From Rheinheimera pacifica (GTDB lineage: Bacteria; Pseudomonadota; Gammaproteobacteria; Enterobacterales; Alteromonadaceae): a stretch of DNA of 64,000 bases. The position numbers were made by a program, and so were the translations under genes. Positions 26,504 through 36,864 of the stretch are shown here, in pieces (position 1 is the stretch's first letter; the number at the start of each line of letters is the position of its first letter). A model generated the notes under the pieces. That model was given only the letters and a program-made list of their open reading frames with translations, did not search any database and was not told where the DNA came from. The stretch lies in contig NZ_JANUEM010000004.1 of NCBI RefSeq assembly GCF_024809855.1, forward strand, positions 186,001 through 250,000, given 5' to 3'.

Positions 26504-27282
26504 GCCGGGTTATCAATATCAATAAATTGCACTTCAAGCCGCAGTTGGCGGGCAATAAATTCGCCCAGTGCTTTTACGCCATAACGCTCTGTTGCATGAT
26601 GACCGGCGGCAATAAAATGAATACCCAGCTCACGTGACAAATGAATAGTTTGTTCTGACACCTCACCGCTGATAAACAGCTGGGCTCCGGCCGCTGCCGC
26701 CTGCTCGATATAGCCCTGGCCGCCACCGGTACACCAGGCCAGTTTACTGACAGTATGGCTGGCAATACTATTATCACCGGTATGATCAACAGCATGCAGT
26801 AATACCCGGCGCTGCAAGGTGTTTTCCAGTTGCTGTGCAATTTGGGCAACACCCAGCGCCTGTGTCAGCTCGCCCTGCATCAACACACCGGTTGGTTCAG
26901 CGGCGGTAACAGCTCTAATATTTTGCGCATTAAGTAACAGGCCTAACTGCGCGTTATTGCCAAGCTGTGGGTGAACATCCAGCGGTAAATGATAAGCCAG
27001 TAAGTTAATATCATGGCGTAAAAGCGTTTGCAGACGTTTCTTTTTGATACCGGTAACCTGGGCGGTTTCGTTCTTCCAGAAATAACCGTGATGTACCAGT
27101 ATTGCATCGGCATTTGCGACAACGGCTGCATCAAGTAATGCCTGGCTGGCGGTTACTCCGGTTACCACACGGCTTATCCGGGCTTTGCCCTCTACCTGTA
27201 AACCATTGGGGCAATAATCCCGGATTTTTTCACTTTGTAATTCGTTGTTGAGAAATCTGACTAACTGATCGCGCTCTATCAT
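26500..27282 (-). CDS. ybgI: Nif3-like dinuclear metal centre protein (YbgI family)
   Basis: With the ATG at 27282 the protein has 260 residues (E. coli YbgI 247). MIERDQLVRFLNNEL matches the normal family start, while the 21 extra upstream codons do not. Metal-binding features are DAILVHHGYFW (paired His), LAYHLPLDVH, and the late SGEVSEQTIHL and AAGHHATER motifs. GTP cyclohydrolase I type 2/NIF3 proteins form hexameric toroids with two metals per subunit, and their physiological reaction is still unsettled. It is operonic with cmoM. Confidence 0.93.
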   Translation of the reverse strand: MIERDQLVRFLNNELQSEKIRDYCPNGLQVEGKARISRVVTGVTASQALLDAAVVANADAILVHHGYFWKNETAQVTGIKKKRLQTLLRHDINLLAYHLPLDVHPQLGNNAQLGLLLNAQNIRAVTAAEPTGVLMQGELTQALGVAQIAQQLENTLQRRVLLHAVDHTGDNSIASHTVSKLAWCTGGGQGYIEQAAAAGAQLFISGEVSEQTIHLSRELGIHFIAAGHHATERYGVKALGEFIARQLRLEVQFIDIDNPA

Positions 27283-27417
27283 CGGCTGGTTTTCCGCTGC
27301 GGTTAATAGCGGTATTGTACTGTAACAGGCAAAAAAATCAGGCACATTTGTCTATCCACAATAAAAGTTGTATAAATAGCAGGCGACACGCTTAAATAAT
27401 GTCTGTTAAGGATCCGT

Positions 27418-27792
27418 ATGAGTAAATTGGACAAAGATCAGGTTGTTGCTGAATTTACTGCAGCCTACAAAGCTGCATTTGGTAAAGCGCCGCAACTGGA
27501 ACAAAAGCCCGGCTGGTTCAGCGTAGACGGCGGTAAAAATATCCGTCTGGCAGAACTGGCTGAATTAGGTGCCAGCTACAGTGCTGAAAAAGCTACCACC
27601 AGTGCAACCAAGGCTAAACCTGCCGCAGAAAAGAAAGCGGCTCCGGCCAAAGCTGCAGCCAAACCAGCCCCAAAACCTGCTGCCAAGCCAGCCAAAGCCA
27701 GCAAAGCTAAAGGTGGCGATGGCCAGTCAGCAGCTGATATCTGGGCAGCACGGTTAGACAACAAACAACGCCAGCCCCGCGGCTATCGTTAA
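27418..27792 (+). CDS. Small basic protein with Ala/Lys/Pro-rich tail
   Basis: A 124-residue protein of three parts. Residues 1-56 form a compact acidic/neutral segment (DQVVAEFTAAYKAAFGKAP, then GWFSVDGGKNIRLAELAELG). Residues about 57-100 are a low-complexity linker of Ala, Lys and Pro with AKP/AAPAK repeats. Residues 101-124 are a distinct end containing DIWAARLDNKQRQPRGYR. The linker resembles histone H1-like and SyrB-like tails found in several gammaproteobacteria, but the conserved ends suggest a specific partner. The gene is divergent from ybgI and has its own terminator. Nucleic-acid binding is a guess from charge. Confidence 0.75.
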   Translation: MSKLDKDQVVAEFTAAYKAAFGKAPQLEQKPGWFSVDGGKNIRLAELAELGASYSAEKATTSATKAKPAAEKKAAPAKAAAKPAPKPAAKPAKASKAKGGDGQSAADIWAARLDNKQRQPRGYR

Positions 27793-27798
27793 CCAGCG

Positions 27799-29058
27799 TC
27801 AGTCTGGCTGTGTTAATGCAGCCAGACGCGTTTTTGCTTCAATCCACTGCCCCATAAATTTGGTACTGCGATAATTATGATGCCTGAGCATAAGCCCGGT
27901 AAAATTCGCCTGACGGTGCCGCTGTAAATCCTGCATAACCACATTAAGCTGTTGCCAAATACGCGATTCATGTTGAGCCAGGCTGAATTTTTCCTGCACT
28001 ATGCCAAAACCGCTACTTTGCAAACGTTGCCATAACTCGGGCTGCTGATACAACTCCACTGCCGCCTGGGCGATAGTATCGCTGTCTTGTGCAATAACCC
28101 CGCCCCAATCGCCATGTAATGTCATTCCTTCTGCCCCCACCGCAGTGGTTACACTGGGAGTGCCACAGCGCATAGCGTCCAGCAGTTTACCTTTTAAACC
28201 GGCACCAAAAGCCAACGGGGCCAAACAAACCCGGGTCTGTTGCATTACAGCTAAGGCATCAGCCGCCCAGCCCTTAATTAAAAAACCCTGCCTGGGGTTA
28301 TGTAACGCAGTAGCTTTAGGCGGCGGATAAGCGCCATAAATATGCAACTCTGCCTGTGGTAGCTGTTGGCGGATTAAAGGCCAGATCTCCTGCTTTAACC
28401 ACAATACAGAGTGCCAGTTAGGGGCATGGCGGAAGTTACCAATAGCAATAAAATGTTGCCGCATATCAAAATCAGGCAGCGGCTGTAACGATGGTTCATC
28501 AAGCAAAAACGGACAGTAACACAATAATACCGACGGCACGTTATAGTGTTGCTGCAATAACTGCAGTTCAAACTCCGAAATAACCAGTGTGATATCACAG
28601 CGGTAAATGGCGGCTATTTCGCGCAGCGCCAGTTCTGAGTTTAAATCCTCTGCTGACACTTGCCTACCGGCATTAAAACTGTGCTGGCGGGCATCCCGCA
28701 GCGCATGGCAATCCTCCATATCCAGAATACGCAGCGCCTGCGGGCAGGCTTGTTCGACACGCCAGCCAAACTGCTCTTCAAGCATAAAGCGATCAAACAT
28801 TACCGCCTGCGGTGCCTGCTGGCTTATCCACTGATCAAAACTGCTGTCATTTAAACTGATACTGTGCTCAGTTACACCCAGCTCTGCAAGCGGATAACGA
28901 TGCTGCCCCGGTTCGGCAGCACTGGCAAACAGAACCTGCCAACCTCTTGCCAGGAACAGCTTAATTAAACTCAGCATCCGGTAACCGGCAGCAGATGAGT
29001 TGGGCTCTGGCCAGACATAACCAATTATAATTAACAATGGCACCTTGCTAAGGGGCAT
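27799..29058 (-). CDS. Glycosyltransferase, GT4-like
   Basis: A 419-residue GT-B fold enzyme. The N-terminal domain contains IGYVWPEPNSSAAGYRMLSL. The C-terminal donor domain has AIGNFRHAPNW, LHIYGAYPP and APLAFGAGLKGKLLDAMRCGTPSVTTAVGAEG, the family 1/4 sugar-nucleotide loop. Start: GGAGGT (29062-29067 on the plus strand) precedes the ATG at 29058 closely, so this start is preferred to the upstream codon at 29082. No other polysaccharide gene is adjacent, so its product is unknown. The 3' end overlaps the terminator of the convergent small-protein gene. Confidence 0.87.
   Translation of the reverse strand: MPLSKVPLLIIIGYVWPEPNSSAAGYRMLSLIKLFLARGWQVLFASAAEPGQHRYPLAELGVTEHSISLNDSSFDQWISQQAPQAVMFDRFMLEEQFGWRVEQACPQALRILDMEDCHALRDARQHSFNAGRQVSAEDLNSELALREIAAIYRCDITLVISEFELQLLQQHYNVPSVLLCYCPFLLDEPSLQPLPDFDMRQHFIAIGNFRHAPNWHSVLWLKQEIWPLIRQQLPQAELHIYGAYPPPKATALHNPRQGFLIKGWAADALAVMQQTRVCLAPLAFGAGLKGKLLDAMRCGTPSVTTAVGAEGMTLHGDWGGVIAQDSDTIAQAAVELYQQPELWQRLQSSGFGIVQEKFSLAQHESRIWQQLNVVMQDLQRHRQANFTGLMLRHHNYRSTKFMGQWIEAKTRLAALTQPD
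27802..27835 (+). terminator. Intrinsic terminator embedded in the glycosyltransferase 3' end
   Basis: GTCTGGCTG and CAGCCAGAC pair around an 8-base loop (27811-27818), followed by GCGTTTTT. The hairpin begins 10 bases after the small-protein stop and lies inside the last codons of the convergent glycosyltransferase. Confidence 0.75.
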
Positions 29059-29111
29059 AGCACCTCCGGAAAAAACTGGCATTCTAACGGTAATTGTTGC
29101 GCGGTAACAGC

Positions 29112-29139
29112 TTGGCAGCGGGCAGGGTCATGCTAAAAT
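29112..29139 (+). promoter_or_regulatory. Sigma-70 promoter of the hemolysin III family gene
   Basis: TTGGCA (29112-29117) and TAAAAT (29134-29139) are separated by 16 bases, with an extended TG one base before the -10. Transcription should begin about 20 bases before the ATG at 29167. Confidence 0.6.
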
Positions 29140-29166
29140 GCTACATGCTTTCGCCGGTAACCTGAT

Positions 29167-29808
29167 ATGACAACCACACATTACTCCCCTATCGAAGAAC
29201 ACTTACATGCAATAAGCCACGGTATTGGCGCAATACTCAGTGTTTTAGCGCTGATATTAATGCTACAGCTATCTATACAGGCAAACGACAACTGGCGTCT
29301 GTTTGGCAGTATTATTTATGGCAGCAGTCTGATCCTGTTGTACAGCAGCTCTACGCTGTATCACTCAATTCAGCATACTGAAATTAAACATCGGCTACGG
29401 CAGCTTGATCATGCGGCAATTTTTATCCTTATTGCCGGTACCTATACACCATTCACGTTAGTAAATTTACGCGACGACTGGGGCCTGCCACTATTTGGCC
29501 TGATCTGGCTGGTAGCAATAACGGGCGTAATTATAGAGCTGGCTACAGCACTGAAATATAAAAAATTATCATTGGGTTTGTACCTGGGGATGGGCTGGCT
29601 GGTGATTATTGCCATACAGCCGATGCTGAACAATGTTGACACCGGAGGCCTGCTGCTATTGCTCGCCGGTGGCTTAAGTTACTCTTTTGGCGTGATATTT
29701 TATGCCTGGAAACGGCTTTTTATGCACCATGCTATCTGGCATTTATTTGTGCTCGGGGGCAGTGTATTACATTTTTTCGCAGTGTATTACTACGTATTAC
29801 CAGTCTAG
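29167..29808 (+). CDS. Hemolysin III / PAQR family membrane protein
   Basis: A 213-residue integral membrane protein with about seven segments. Family motifs are EEHLHAISHGIGAILSVLAL at the N-terminus, SSTLYHSIQH with the conserved Ser and His, DHAAIFILIAGTYTPFTL with Asp and His, and HAIWHLFVLGGSVLHFFAVYYYV near the end with paired His. In PAQR proteins these form a zinc site and hydrolase-like centre. E. coli YqfA/TrhA affects membrane energetics, and the hemolysin label is historical. It is monocistronic. Confidence 0.93.
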   Translation: MTTTHYSPIEEHLHAISHGIGAILSVLALILMLQLSIQANDNWRLFGSIIYGSSLILLYSSSTLYHSIQHTEIKHRLRQLDHAAIFILIAGTYTPFTLVNLRDDWGLPLFGLIWLVAITGVIIELATALKYKKLSLGLYLGMGWLVIIAIQPMLNNVDTGGLLLLLAGGLSYSFGVIFYAWKRLFMHHAIWHLFVLGGSVLHFFAVYYYVLPV

Positions 29809-29811
29809 AAA

Positions 29812-29839
29812 AAACAGGCCGGAATCATCCGGCCTGTTT
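29812..29839. terminator. Bidirectional intrinsic terminator
   Basis: An 11 bp perfect stem (AAACAGGCCGG / CCGGCCTGTTT) with a 6-base loop between the convergent hemolysin III gene and the subtilase gene. Confidence 0.88.
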
Positions 29840-29846
29840 AACGTTA

Positions 29847-31439
29847 TTAGTACTGATAACTGAAGGTTACACCACTAAAGGCCGTGTAAGCACGGATCCC
29901 CACATGCCAAGTACCGGCTTGCGGATTATTAATGGTACAGACTTCATTGTTACCATTTAGGTAAGGCCGGCAGTTATAGCTTGTTGTGCTCGGTTCAGTA
30001 CCATAGTTAACATATAAATCGGCATCACCGGTACCGCCGGATATCTGGAAAGTTACCGTTGATACACCTGAAGGGATCTGGTAACTGCCTCTTAACCACT
30101 GGCCACTGGTTGCTGACAGGTTAGGGAATGTCGCGCCACCGGTTGGTGGTGGGTTACTGCCGCCACCGCCGCAGCCATTGTTGGTTAAGTAATCATGTGC
30201 CGCTTTGGCTTTGACAATACCCCAACCGTAAGACGTATCACGGCCGACGGCACCACGATCTTCAGCCGTAGCATTAAGCGCATTACGAATTTGTGCTGCA
30301 GTACATTGCGGGTGATTACTCCACACCAGCGCAGCAACACCTGCAACGTGAGGCGATGCCATAGAGGTACCGCTAATGCTGTTGTAGCCACCGTTGTTCC
30401 AGGTAGAGTTAACGTTAACGCCCGGGCCGGAAATTTCTACCTGAGAGTTACGCTGTGAAAAACTGGCTAAAGCGCCACTTGAGTTTACCGCAGCAACCGA
30501 CACCACGGCGTTGTATGACGCTGGGTAGGAGAAACTGGTATTGCCGGCATTACCCGCTGCAGCCACCAGCAACATACCACCATTGTAGAAATTGGTCATC
30601 GCCGTATTTTCAGTCTGGTTAGACGAGCCGCCACCCAGACTCATATTGACTACTTTAGCGCCGGCATCTTTACAAGACTGAATAGCCGTGATCAGGTTTG
30701 AAGCTGTGGTCCAGTTGCCAGAATTATTGAAAATTTTAACAATATGCACCCCGGCCTGGCCGGAACCAATAACCCCCACTACACCGCTGTTATTGTTCAG
30801 CGCCACCATCGTCCCGGCTACATGAGTACCGTGGCCGTTACCGTCCTGATACCAGTTACCATGGCCGGAAAAAGAATATCCCGTCACGCCCGAGTTTTGT
30901 AAATCTTCATGCCCTGAAGTCCAACCGGTATCAATAACACACACTTTTGTATTGCCGGCGCTGCCATCACTTACCTGATTAGCTTGCACCATGGTAATAC
31001 CATAAGGTGTGGTTTGTGCCATAGGCGTGATCACATCCATCAGATAACGTTTATGATCTTCTTCAATGTATTCAACGTCAGGATTAGTCTGCAATAACTT
31101 TAGCTGTTTAGGTGTCAGCTCGGCCACACTGGCATGCACTGATTTTAAATGTGACAGTGCGTCAACGTTGGCTTTTTGCAGCACTTGCTGTGCACGTTGT
31201 ACCGAGAACTCAGCGCGCTGCTCTGTGCCGGTTGCACTCATCTGCGCGACCGGCTCTTTAAATTTAATAATATAACGGTTGGTTTTATCTTCTGTCAGGT
31301 CAACCAGGCTAAATTCACGCTCTGCTGGCTCTGCTTTTTTTATACCTTCTGCTACCGCTACCGACGTCAGGCTTAGTGCAAAACAACCAGCAGATGTAAC
31401 CGCCAGTATAGTTGTCATTTTTTTCATCATGTTTTTCAT
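29847..31439 (-). CDS. Secreted subtilisin-like serine protease (S8) with PPC domain
   Basis: A 530-residue preproprotease. The signal peptide is about 1-30, and an inhibitor I9 prodomain covers about 53-132 (YIIKFKEPV to DVEYIEED). The S8 catalytic domain is about 145-420 with Asp170 (VIDTGW), His203 (GHGTHVAGT) and Ser359 (GTSMASPHVAG); oxyanion Asn297 is in AAAGNAGN. A Gly/Pro linker leads to a C-terminal pre-peptidase (PPC) domain at 437-530 that is often removed on maturation. AAGGG lies 8 bases before the ATG. It is an extracellular nutrient-scavenging protease by family. It lies 230 bases downstream of the sensor kinase on the same strand and may be one of its targets, though this is only inferred. 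Confidence 0.95.
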   Translation of the reverse strand: MKNMMKKMTTILAVTSAGCFALSLTSVAVAEGIKKAEPAEREFSLVDLTEDKTNRYIIKFKEPVAQMSATGTEQRAEFSVQRAQQVLQKANVDALSHLKSVHASVAELTPKQLKLLQTNPDVEYIEEDHKRYLMDVITPMAQTTPYGITMVQANQVSDGSAGNTKVCVIDTGWTSGHEDLQNSGVTGYSFSGHGNWYQDGNGHGTHVAGTMVALNNNSGVVGVIGSGQAGVHIVKIFNNSGNWTTASNLITAIQSCKDAGAKVVNMSLGGGSSNQTENTAMTNFYNGGMLLVAAAGNAGNTSFSYPASYNAVVSVAAVNSSGALASFSQRNSQVEISGPGVNVNSTWNNGGYNSISGTSMASPHVAGVAALVWSNHPQCTAAQIRNALNATAEDRGAVGRDTSYGWGIVKAKAAHDYLTNNGCGGGGSNPPPTGGATFPNLSATSGQWLRGSYQIPSGVSTVTFQISGGTGDADLYVNYGTEPSTTSYNCRPYLNGNNEVCTINNPQAGTWHVGIRAYTAFSGVTFSYQY

Positions 31440-31669
31440 TACAGTACCCTTGGATTATAAGTTAAGGTCCTTGTTGTACGTTCCGCATCCTGCCGCTTAG
31501 CAATTAATCAGATAACAGGCATTGCCACCATTACAAAGGTCTTATAAATAATTTACAAATGTATGAGATAAACCCATTCCAGAAAAAATAGACAACTATC
31601 AGAAACAAAATAGTTTTTTAAGGTACAACATAAGGGGTAATAATCATGATAAATACGTTTGTTAAAAAA

Positions 31670-34600
31670 TCAGCCTGTTGACACCGGCTCATGCTGCCGG
31701 GCTAATTTAAACCAAAATACTGTGCCTTTCCCTGCTGCAGAGCTAAAACCAATCTGGCCATGATGATTTTCAATGATCTTTTTACATATCGCCAGGCCAA
31801 GCCCGGTGCCTTCTTTTGCCCGGCTGTCAGAGGAATCAGCCTGCGAAAACTTACCAAAGATATGTTTTTGAAATTCAGCAGGAATACCGCTGCCAAAATC
31901 TTCAACTTCAAATCTTATGCTTTGCGGCACCTCAATCAGGCGCACTATTACCACACCTTGCTCCGCTGAAAACTTCACCGCATTGGAAATAAGGTTATCA
32001 ATAACCTGTCTTAACCTCAGTGCATCTGCTTCTACCCATAACGGGTAGTCCTGCTCTGATGCCAGTTGCAGTTCAACCTGATAACGGCTGGCATAAGGCT
32101 GCATGGCATTAATGGCATGACGGGTCAGTGCGGTAATATCCAAACGGGTGATATTCAGCGTAAAGGTACCAGCAGCGAATTTTTGTAAATCCAGCAGATC
32201 GTTAATCAAATGTGCCAGCCGCTCACTGTTAGCCTGAGCCGTTTGCAGCATCTCCTGATATAGTGCCGAATCAGCAGTAACCACCTTTTGCGTAATCAGC
32301 CCTATGGCGCCTCTTATCGCGGTAAGCGGTGTACGCAGTTCATGGCTGACTGTAGCAATAAACTCATCCTTTAGCTTATCAAGCAATTTCAGCTCCTGAT
32401 TGGTTTTAGCCAGCTCATCCAGACTGCGTTCTAATTGCCGGGTACGTAGTGATAACGTAACCGAACTTTCTTCCAGTGCCCGGGTTCGTTCGGCAACCCG
32501 GGTTTCCAGCACGGTTTGAGCCTTAGCTTTATTTTCTACCGCAGCCTGCAGCAAGCGGTTTATTTGCCTGACATGGCGTAAACGATACTGATGCATCAGC
32601 CACAACAACAGGCTTACAAGTGCAACAAGCGAATACAGTACCCAGCTTTGCTGCCACCAATGCGGCATAACATTTAAGGTAGCCACTTTTACCGGCTCAC
32701 TGAAAACACCATGATTATTAGAGGCTTTCAGCCACAATGAGTAGGTGCCCACCGGCAAGTTTGCGTAAAAGGCGCTATTGCGTTCATTTGCAATAACCCA
32801 TTTTTTATCAATACCTTCAAGCTGGTACTGAAACTGATTACGCTGCGGGTCCTGATAATCCAAGGCGCTGAATTCAAAATTCATCGTATGCTGATCCGCC
32901 GATAAATTAATCATCTTCCAGGGCTGCTTATGTGGTTTAGTGTGCAATTGCTGATAATCAATAACCAATGCGGATAATACAGGGTCTGGCACTTTCTGGT
33001 TATTTTGCAACTGGTCAGGCTTTACCACTATCAACCCAGCAATAGCACCAAATAAAACACTACTGTCATCCGCAATTACCGCATTGGTATTTAATTCAGA
33101 ACTTATCATACCGTCATTACGGTTATAGTGAATAAAATGCAACTGGCCAGCCAGCCTCAGCGCCAGGCCCTTCGGGGTCATCACCCATAGTTGCTGATCT
33201 TGTTGTAACACTCCCAAAATATCGTTGTCAGGTAAGCTGTCTTGTGTTGTCAGTAACTGCTGCTCAGTTGTTGCCAGATTTATCAGTAATAGCCCATCAC
33301 GGGTACAAACTGCCAATACAGCGGCGTGTTCACTGACACAGTTGACATCGTTGTGGGGTAATTTTATACCTGATGTAGAATTGACAGTGTGCTGTGTGAC
33401 TTTATCAGTGGCTAAATCGATCTGAAACAAACCGCTGTAACGTGTGGCGACCCAAAGCTGCTGCGAAGAGCCAACAAACAATTGCTGAACGGCATTGCCC
33501 ACCATATTGTCTGACAGCTGCGTTAACCAACGTTTTGCCTGCTGCAGTTCAGGTTGCCAGGCTATAACACCCTCTCCCCACATACCCAGATAAAATCTGC
33601 CTGCGGCATCAATATGTAAATCTCTTACATTACGGTTAACGACGTTAGCCAGCTCGAATGGTTCATCGGTTTTTAGCAGCTCTGCCGTACCGTTGTATTT
33701 TAGTAAACCTGTATCAGAGGCAATATAAACCTCGCTCTGCGGTGTAGCAGCGATGGCGTTAACTCTACTACCTGTGCTGAAAAACTGAAAATCTCCGGTT
33801 GGCAAGGTAATGCGGTATACACCATTTGAGCTGCCAAGCCACAGTGCATCGGGTTGTTTATATATAGCCGTAACAGAAAATCTTTTGTGCTCACCAAGTG
33901 CCCTGGAAAAAGCGTTGATGCCATCAAATGCTCTACTGGATAAAATATTGCGAAACAAGCCACTTTCCCGCGAACCCAGCCACAGCACACCGGAGTTATC
34001 CTGCAAAATACTGCGTACATTAACATTACCTAATTCGGCCTTTTTTATGCTCTGCCCGGCCTGATGAGTTGGCGAGACACGATACAAACCACTATAACTA
34101 CCGGCTAATAACTCAGCAGTGCTGTCGTCAACTGACAGTATGTTAATTAAAGGCTCTGCCTCACCATATAAAGCCAAAGATACCTGCTCAAACTGAAGCC
34201 GTTGCCGGTTAAACAAAAACAGCCCTTGCCGGCTGCCAACCCACAGCTGTTGCCCTAAAGCATAAACCGCGCGGATTTCGTTATCACGGCTAAAATTACC
34301 GGGCGCAGAGTGCTCTTTATGGTTAACTAACTTATAGACAGGGCTTAAACCTTTGTCTGGCTGCCAGCTGTGTAAACCGGCGGCGGTACCAACCCAAATC
34401 ACCCCGTCAGATGACTGGGTTAAACTCCAGACCCGCTGATCTGCCAATGCCTGTTCAGCCCCGTCCTGGCCAATATTGGTGATCTGAAACTGCGTATTAA
34501 TACGGCTTAAACCCGATGTCGTGCCCACCCAGATGTTACCGTCCGCGTCTTGCAATAAGCCCTGGATCTGGTTTCCGGCCAGCCCGTTTTCACGGGTATA

Positions 34601-34972
34601 GCGTGTTAACTCTCCGGTTTGTGCATCCAGCCTTGATAGCCCAAGGCCCCAGGTACCGGCCCAGATATTATCGGCATTATCAATCAGTACCACTCCTACA
34701 TCAGGTGTCTGGTGGCTGCGTAACTCGGCAGCAGTGAGTACTGCAAACTCAACAAAGCGGTAGCCGTCGTAGCGCAATAAACCCGAATTAGTAGAACCCA
34801 GCCATATAAAACCGGTGCTATCTTGTTTAATACTGTAGATAGTGGCATTGGGCAAACCGTCGTCAACACCGATACGAACGTAATGCTGTTCAGCCGACGC
34901 GCCGGCGCAATACGCCAGCAACACCATCAAACAACGTACAATGAAAACCATCCCTATTTTCTGACAGTGCAA
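31670..34972 (-). CDS. Beta-propeller sensor histidine kinase (Reg_prop/Y_Y_Y type)
   Basis: A 1100-residue sensor. The signal peptide is about 1-27, followed by two periplasmic seven-bladed propellers from Reg_prop repeats at about 30-690 (repeated GFIWLGS, GNIWVGTTSGL, QLWVATRYSGL). A Y_Y_Y domain lies at about 700-765 (YQLEGIDKKW), a membrane segment at about 775-795 and a coiled coil at about 800-870. HisKA has the phosphorylated His in FIATVSHELRTPLTAI, and HATPase_c carries DNLISNAVKFS, DFGSGIP and GTGLGLAI. There is no receiver or DNA-binding domain, unlike Bacteroides hybrid systems, and no response regulator is adjacent. It probably senses an extracellular polymer breakdown product. 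Partner unknown. Confidence 0.92.
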   Translation of the reverse strand: MHCQKIGMVFIVRCLMVLLAYCAGASAEQHYVRIGVDDGLPNATIYSIKQDSTGFIWLGSTNSGLLRYDGYRFVEFAVLTAAELRSHQTPDVGVVLIDNADNIWAGTWGLGLSRLDAQTGELTRYTRENGLAGNQIQGLLQDADGNIWVGTTSGLSRINTQFQITNIGQDGAEQALADQRVWSLTQSSDGVIWVGTAAGLHSWQPDKGLSPVYKLVNHKEHSAPGNFSRDNEIRAVYALGQQLWVGSRQGLFLFNRQRLQFEQVSLALYGEAEPLINILSVDDSTAELLAGSYSGLYRVSPTHQAGQSIKKAELGNVNVRSILQDNSGVLWLGSRESGLFRNILSSRAFDGINAFSRALGEHKRFSVTAIYKQPDALWLGSSNGVYRITLPTGDFQFFSTGSRVNAIAATPQSEVYIASDTGLLKYNGTAELLKTDEPFELANVVNRNVRDLHIDAAGRFYLGMWGEGVIAWQPELQQAKRWLTQLSDNMVGNAVQQLFVGSSQQLWVATRYSGLFQIDLATDKVTQHTVNSTSGIKLPHNDVNCVSEHAAVLAVCTRDGLLLINLATTEQQLLTTQDSLPDNDILGVLQQDQQLWVMTPKGLALRLAGQLHFIHYNRNDGMISSELNTNAVIADDSSVLFGAIAGLIVVKPDQLQNNQKVPDPVLSALVIDYQQLHTKPHKQPWKMINLSADQHTMNFEFSALDYQDPQRNQFQYQLEGIDKKWVIANERNSAFYANLPVGTYSLWLKASNNHGVFSEPVKVATLNVMPHWWQQSWVLYSLVALVSLLLWLMHQYRLRHVRQINRLLQAAVENKAKAQTVLETRVAERTRALEESSVTLSLRTRQLERSLDELAKTNQELKLLDKLKDEFIATVSHELRTPLTAIRGAIGLITQKVVTADSALYQEMLQTAQANSERLAHLINDLLDLQKFAAGTFTLNITRLDITALTRHAINAMQPYASRYQVELQLASEQDYPLWVEADALRLRQVIDNLISNAVKFSAEQGVVIVRLIEVPQSIRFEVEDFGSGIPAEFQKHIFGKFSQADSSDSRAKEGTGLGLAICKKIIENHHGQIGFSSAAGKGTVFWFKLARQHEPVSTG

Positions 34973-35085
34973 AATGCCCCCGATAATTTCTGACGCCCAA
35001 GCCGTTAATATTAAAGTAGTTAAAGTATGCGGTACGAACTAACCATAGCATAGCAAGCCAGGCTTTACAGTGCGACGCAGATTAA

Positions 35086-36129
<1,044 letters not shown>

Positions 36130-36141
36130 ACAGGTTGTACT

Positions 36142-36864
36142 GTGACCATTTATTTGCCAGAGCTGTCAGCAAACGATGTCAGCTTTCCTGCGTTGCATCG
36201 TGCGCTGGCCGAGCCTGACGGCTTGCTGGCAATGGGCGGAGATTTATCTGCGCCCCGCCTTATCAATGCTTATGCAAATGGTATTTTTCCCTGGTTTAGT
36301 GAAGGCGATCCACTGTTATGGTGGAGCCCGTCTGTCCGCGCCGCTTTTGCTCCCGACAGCCTTAAACTAAACCGCACACTAAGAAAACAGATTAAGCGCC
36401 ATCAGCTACGCTTTAGTATCAATACTGCGTTTACACAGGTTATAACCGAATGCGCAGCCCCCAGAGCACGCCAACCCGCTACCTGGATCCTGCCGCAAAT
36501 GCAGCAGGCCTATCTGCAATTACACTTACAGGGGCACGCCCACAGTATTGAAGTGTGGCAACAGGAGCGTTTAGTTGGTGGCTTATACGGCGTGCTGGTT
36601 GGCAGCCTGTTTTGTGGTGAGTCAATGTTTAACCGGCTGCCGGACACAGCCAAACTGGCGTTAGTTGCCCTGCAGCAACATCTACAGCAGGTTGCACCGG
36701 GTTGGATTGATTGCCAGTTACCTAATCCGTTTCTTATGCAGTTGGGAGCAAAAGAGATGTCACGTAATAACTATGTACAGCTGCTAAAGCAATACCGCCA
36801 GCAGTTAACGCCGCCATCGCACTGGCAAGCCCGCGCTATCGAACTGGATAGTGCAGATGCATGA
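36142..36864 (+). CDS. aat: Leucyl/phenylalanyl-tRNA-protein transferase
   Basis: A 240-residue enzyme (E. coli Aat 234) starting with GTG. Family motifs include LLAMGGDLS, LINAYANGIFPWFSEGDPLLWWSPSVRAAF and GGLYGVLVGSLFCGESMF. It transfers Leu or Phe from tRNA to N-terminal Arg or Lys of proteins, creating primary N-degrons read by ClpS. Its stop lies 8 bases inside the next gene, which encodes the complementary leucyltransferase. clpS and clpA are just downstream on the opposite strand, so the whole local neighbourhood serves N-end-rule degradation. Confidence 0.97.
   Translation: MTIYLPELSANDVSFPALHRALAEPDGLLAMGGDLSAPRLINAYANGIFPWFSEGDPLLWWSPSVRAAFAPDSLKLNRTLRKQIKRHQLRFSINTAFTQVITECAAPRARQPATWILPQMQQAYLQLHLQGHAHSIEVWQQERLVGGLYGVLVGSLFCGESMFNRLPDTAKLALVALQQHLQQVAPGWIDCQLPNPFLMQLGAKEMSRNNYVQLLKQYRQQLTPPSHWQARAIELDSADA

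Noticed and set aside
31670-34972. Hybrid two-component regulator of the Bacteroides type
   Set aside because: The protein ends with the HATPase domain; there is no receiver or AraC domain, so it is a plain sensor kinase.
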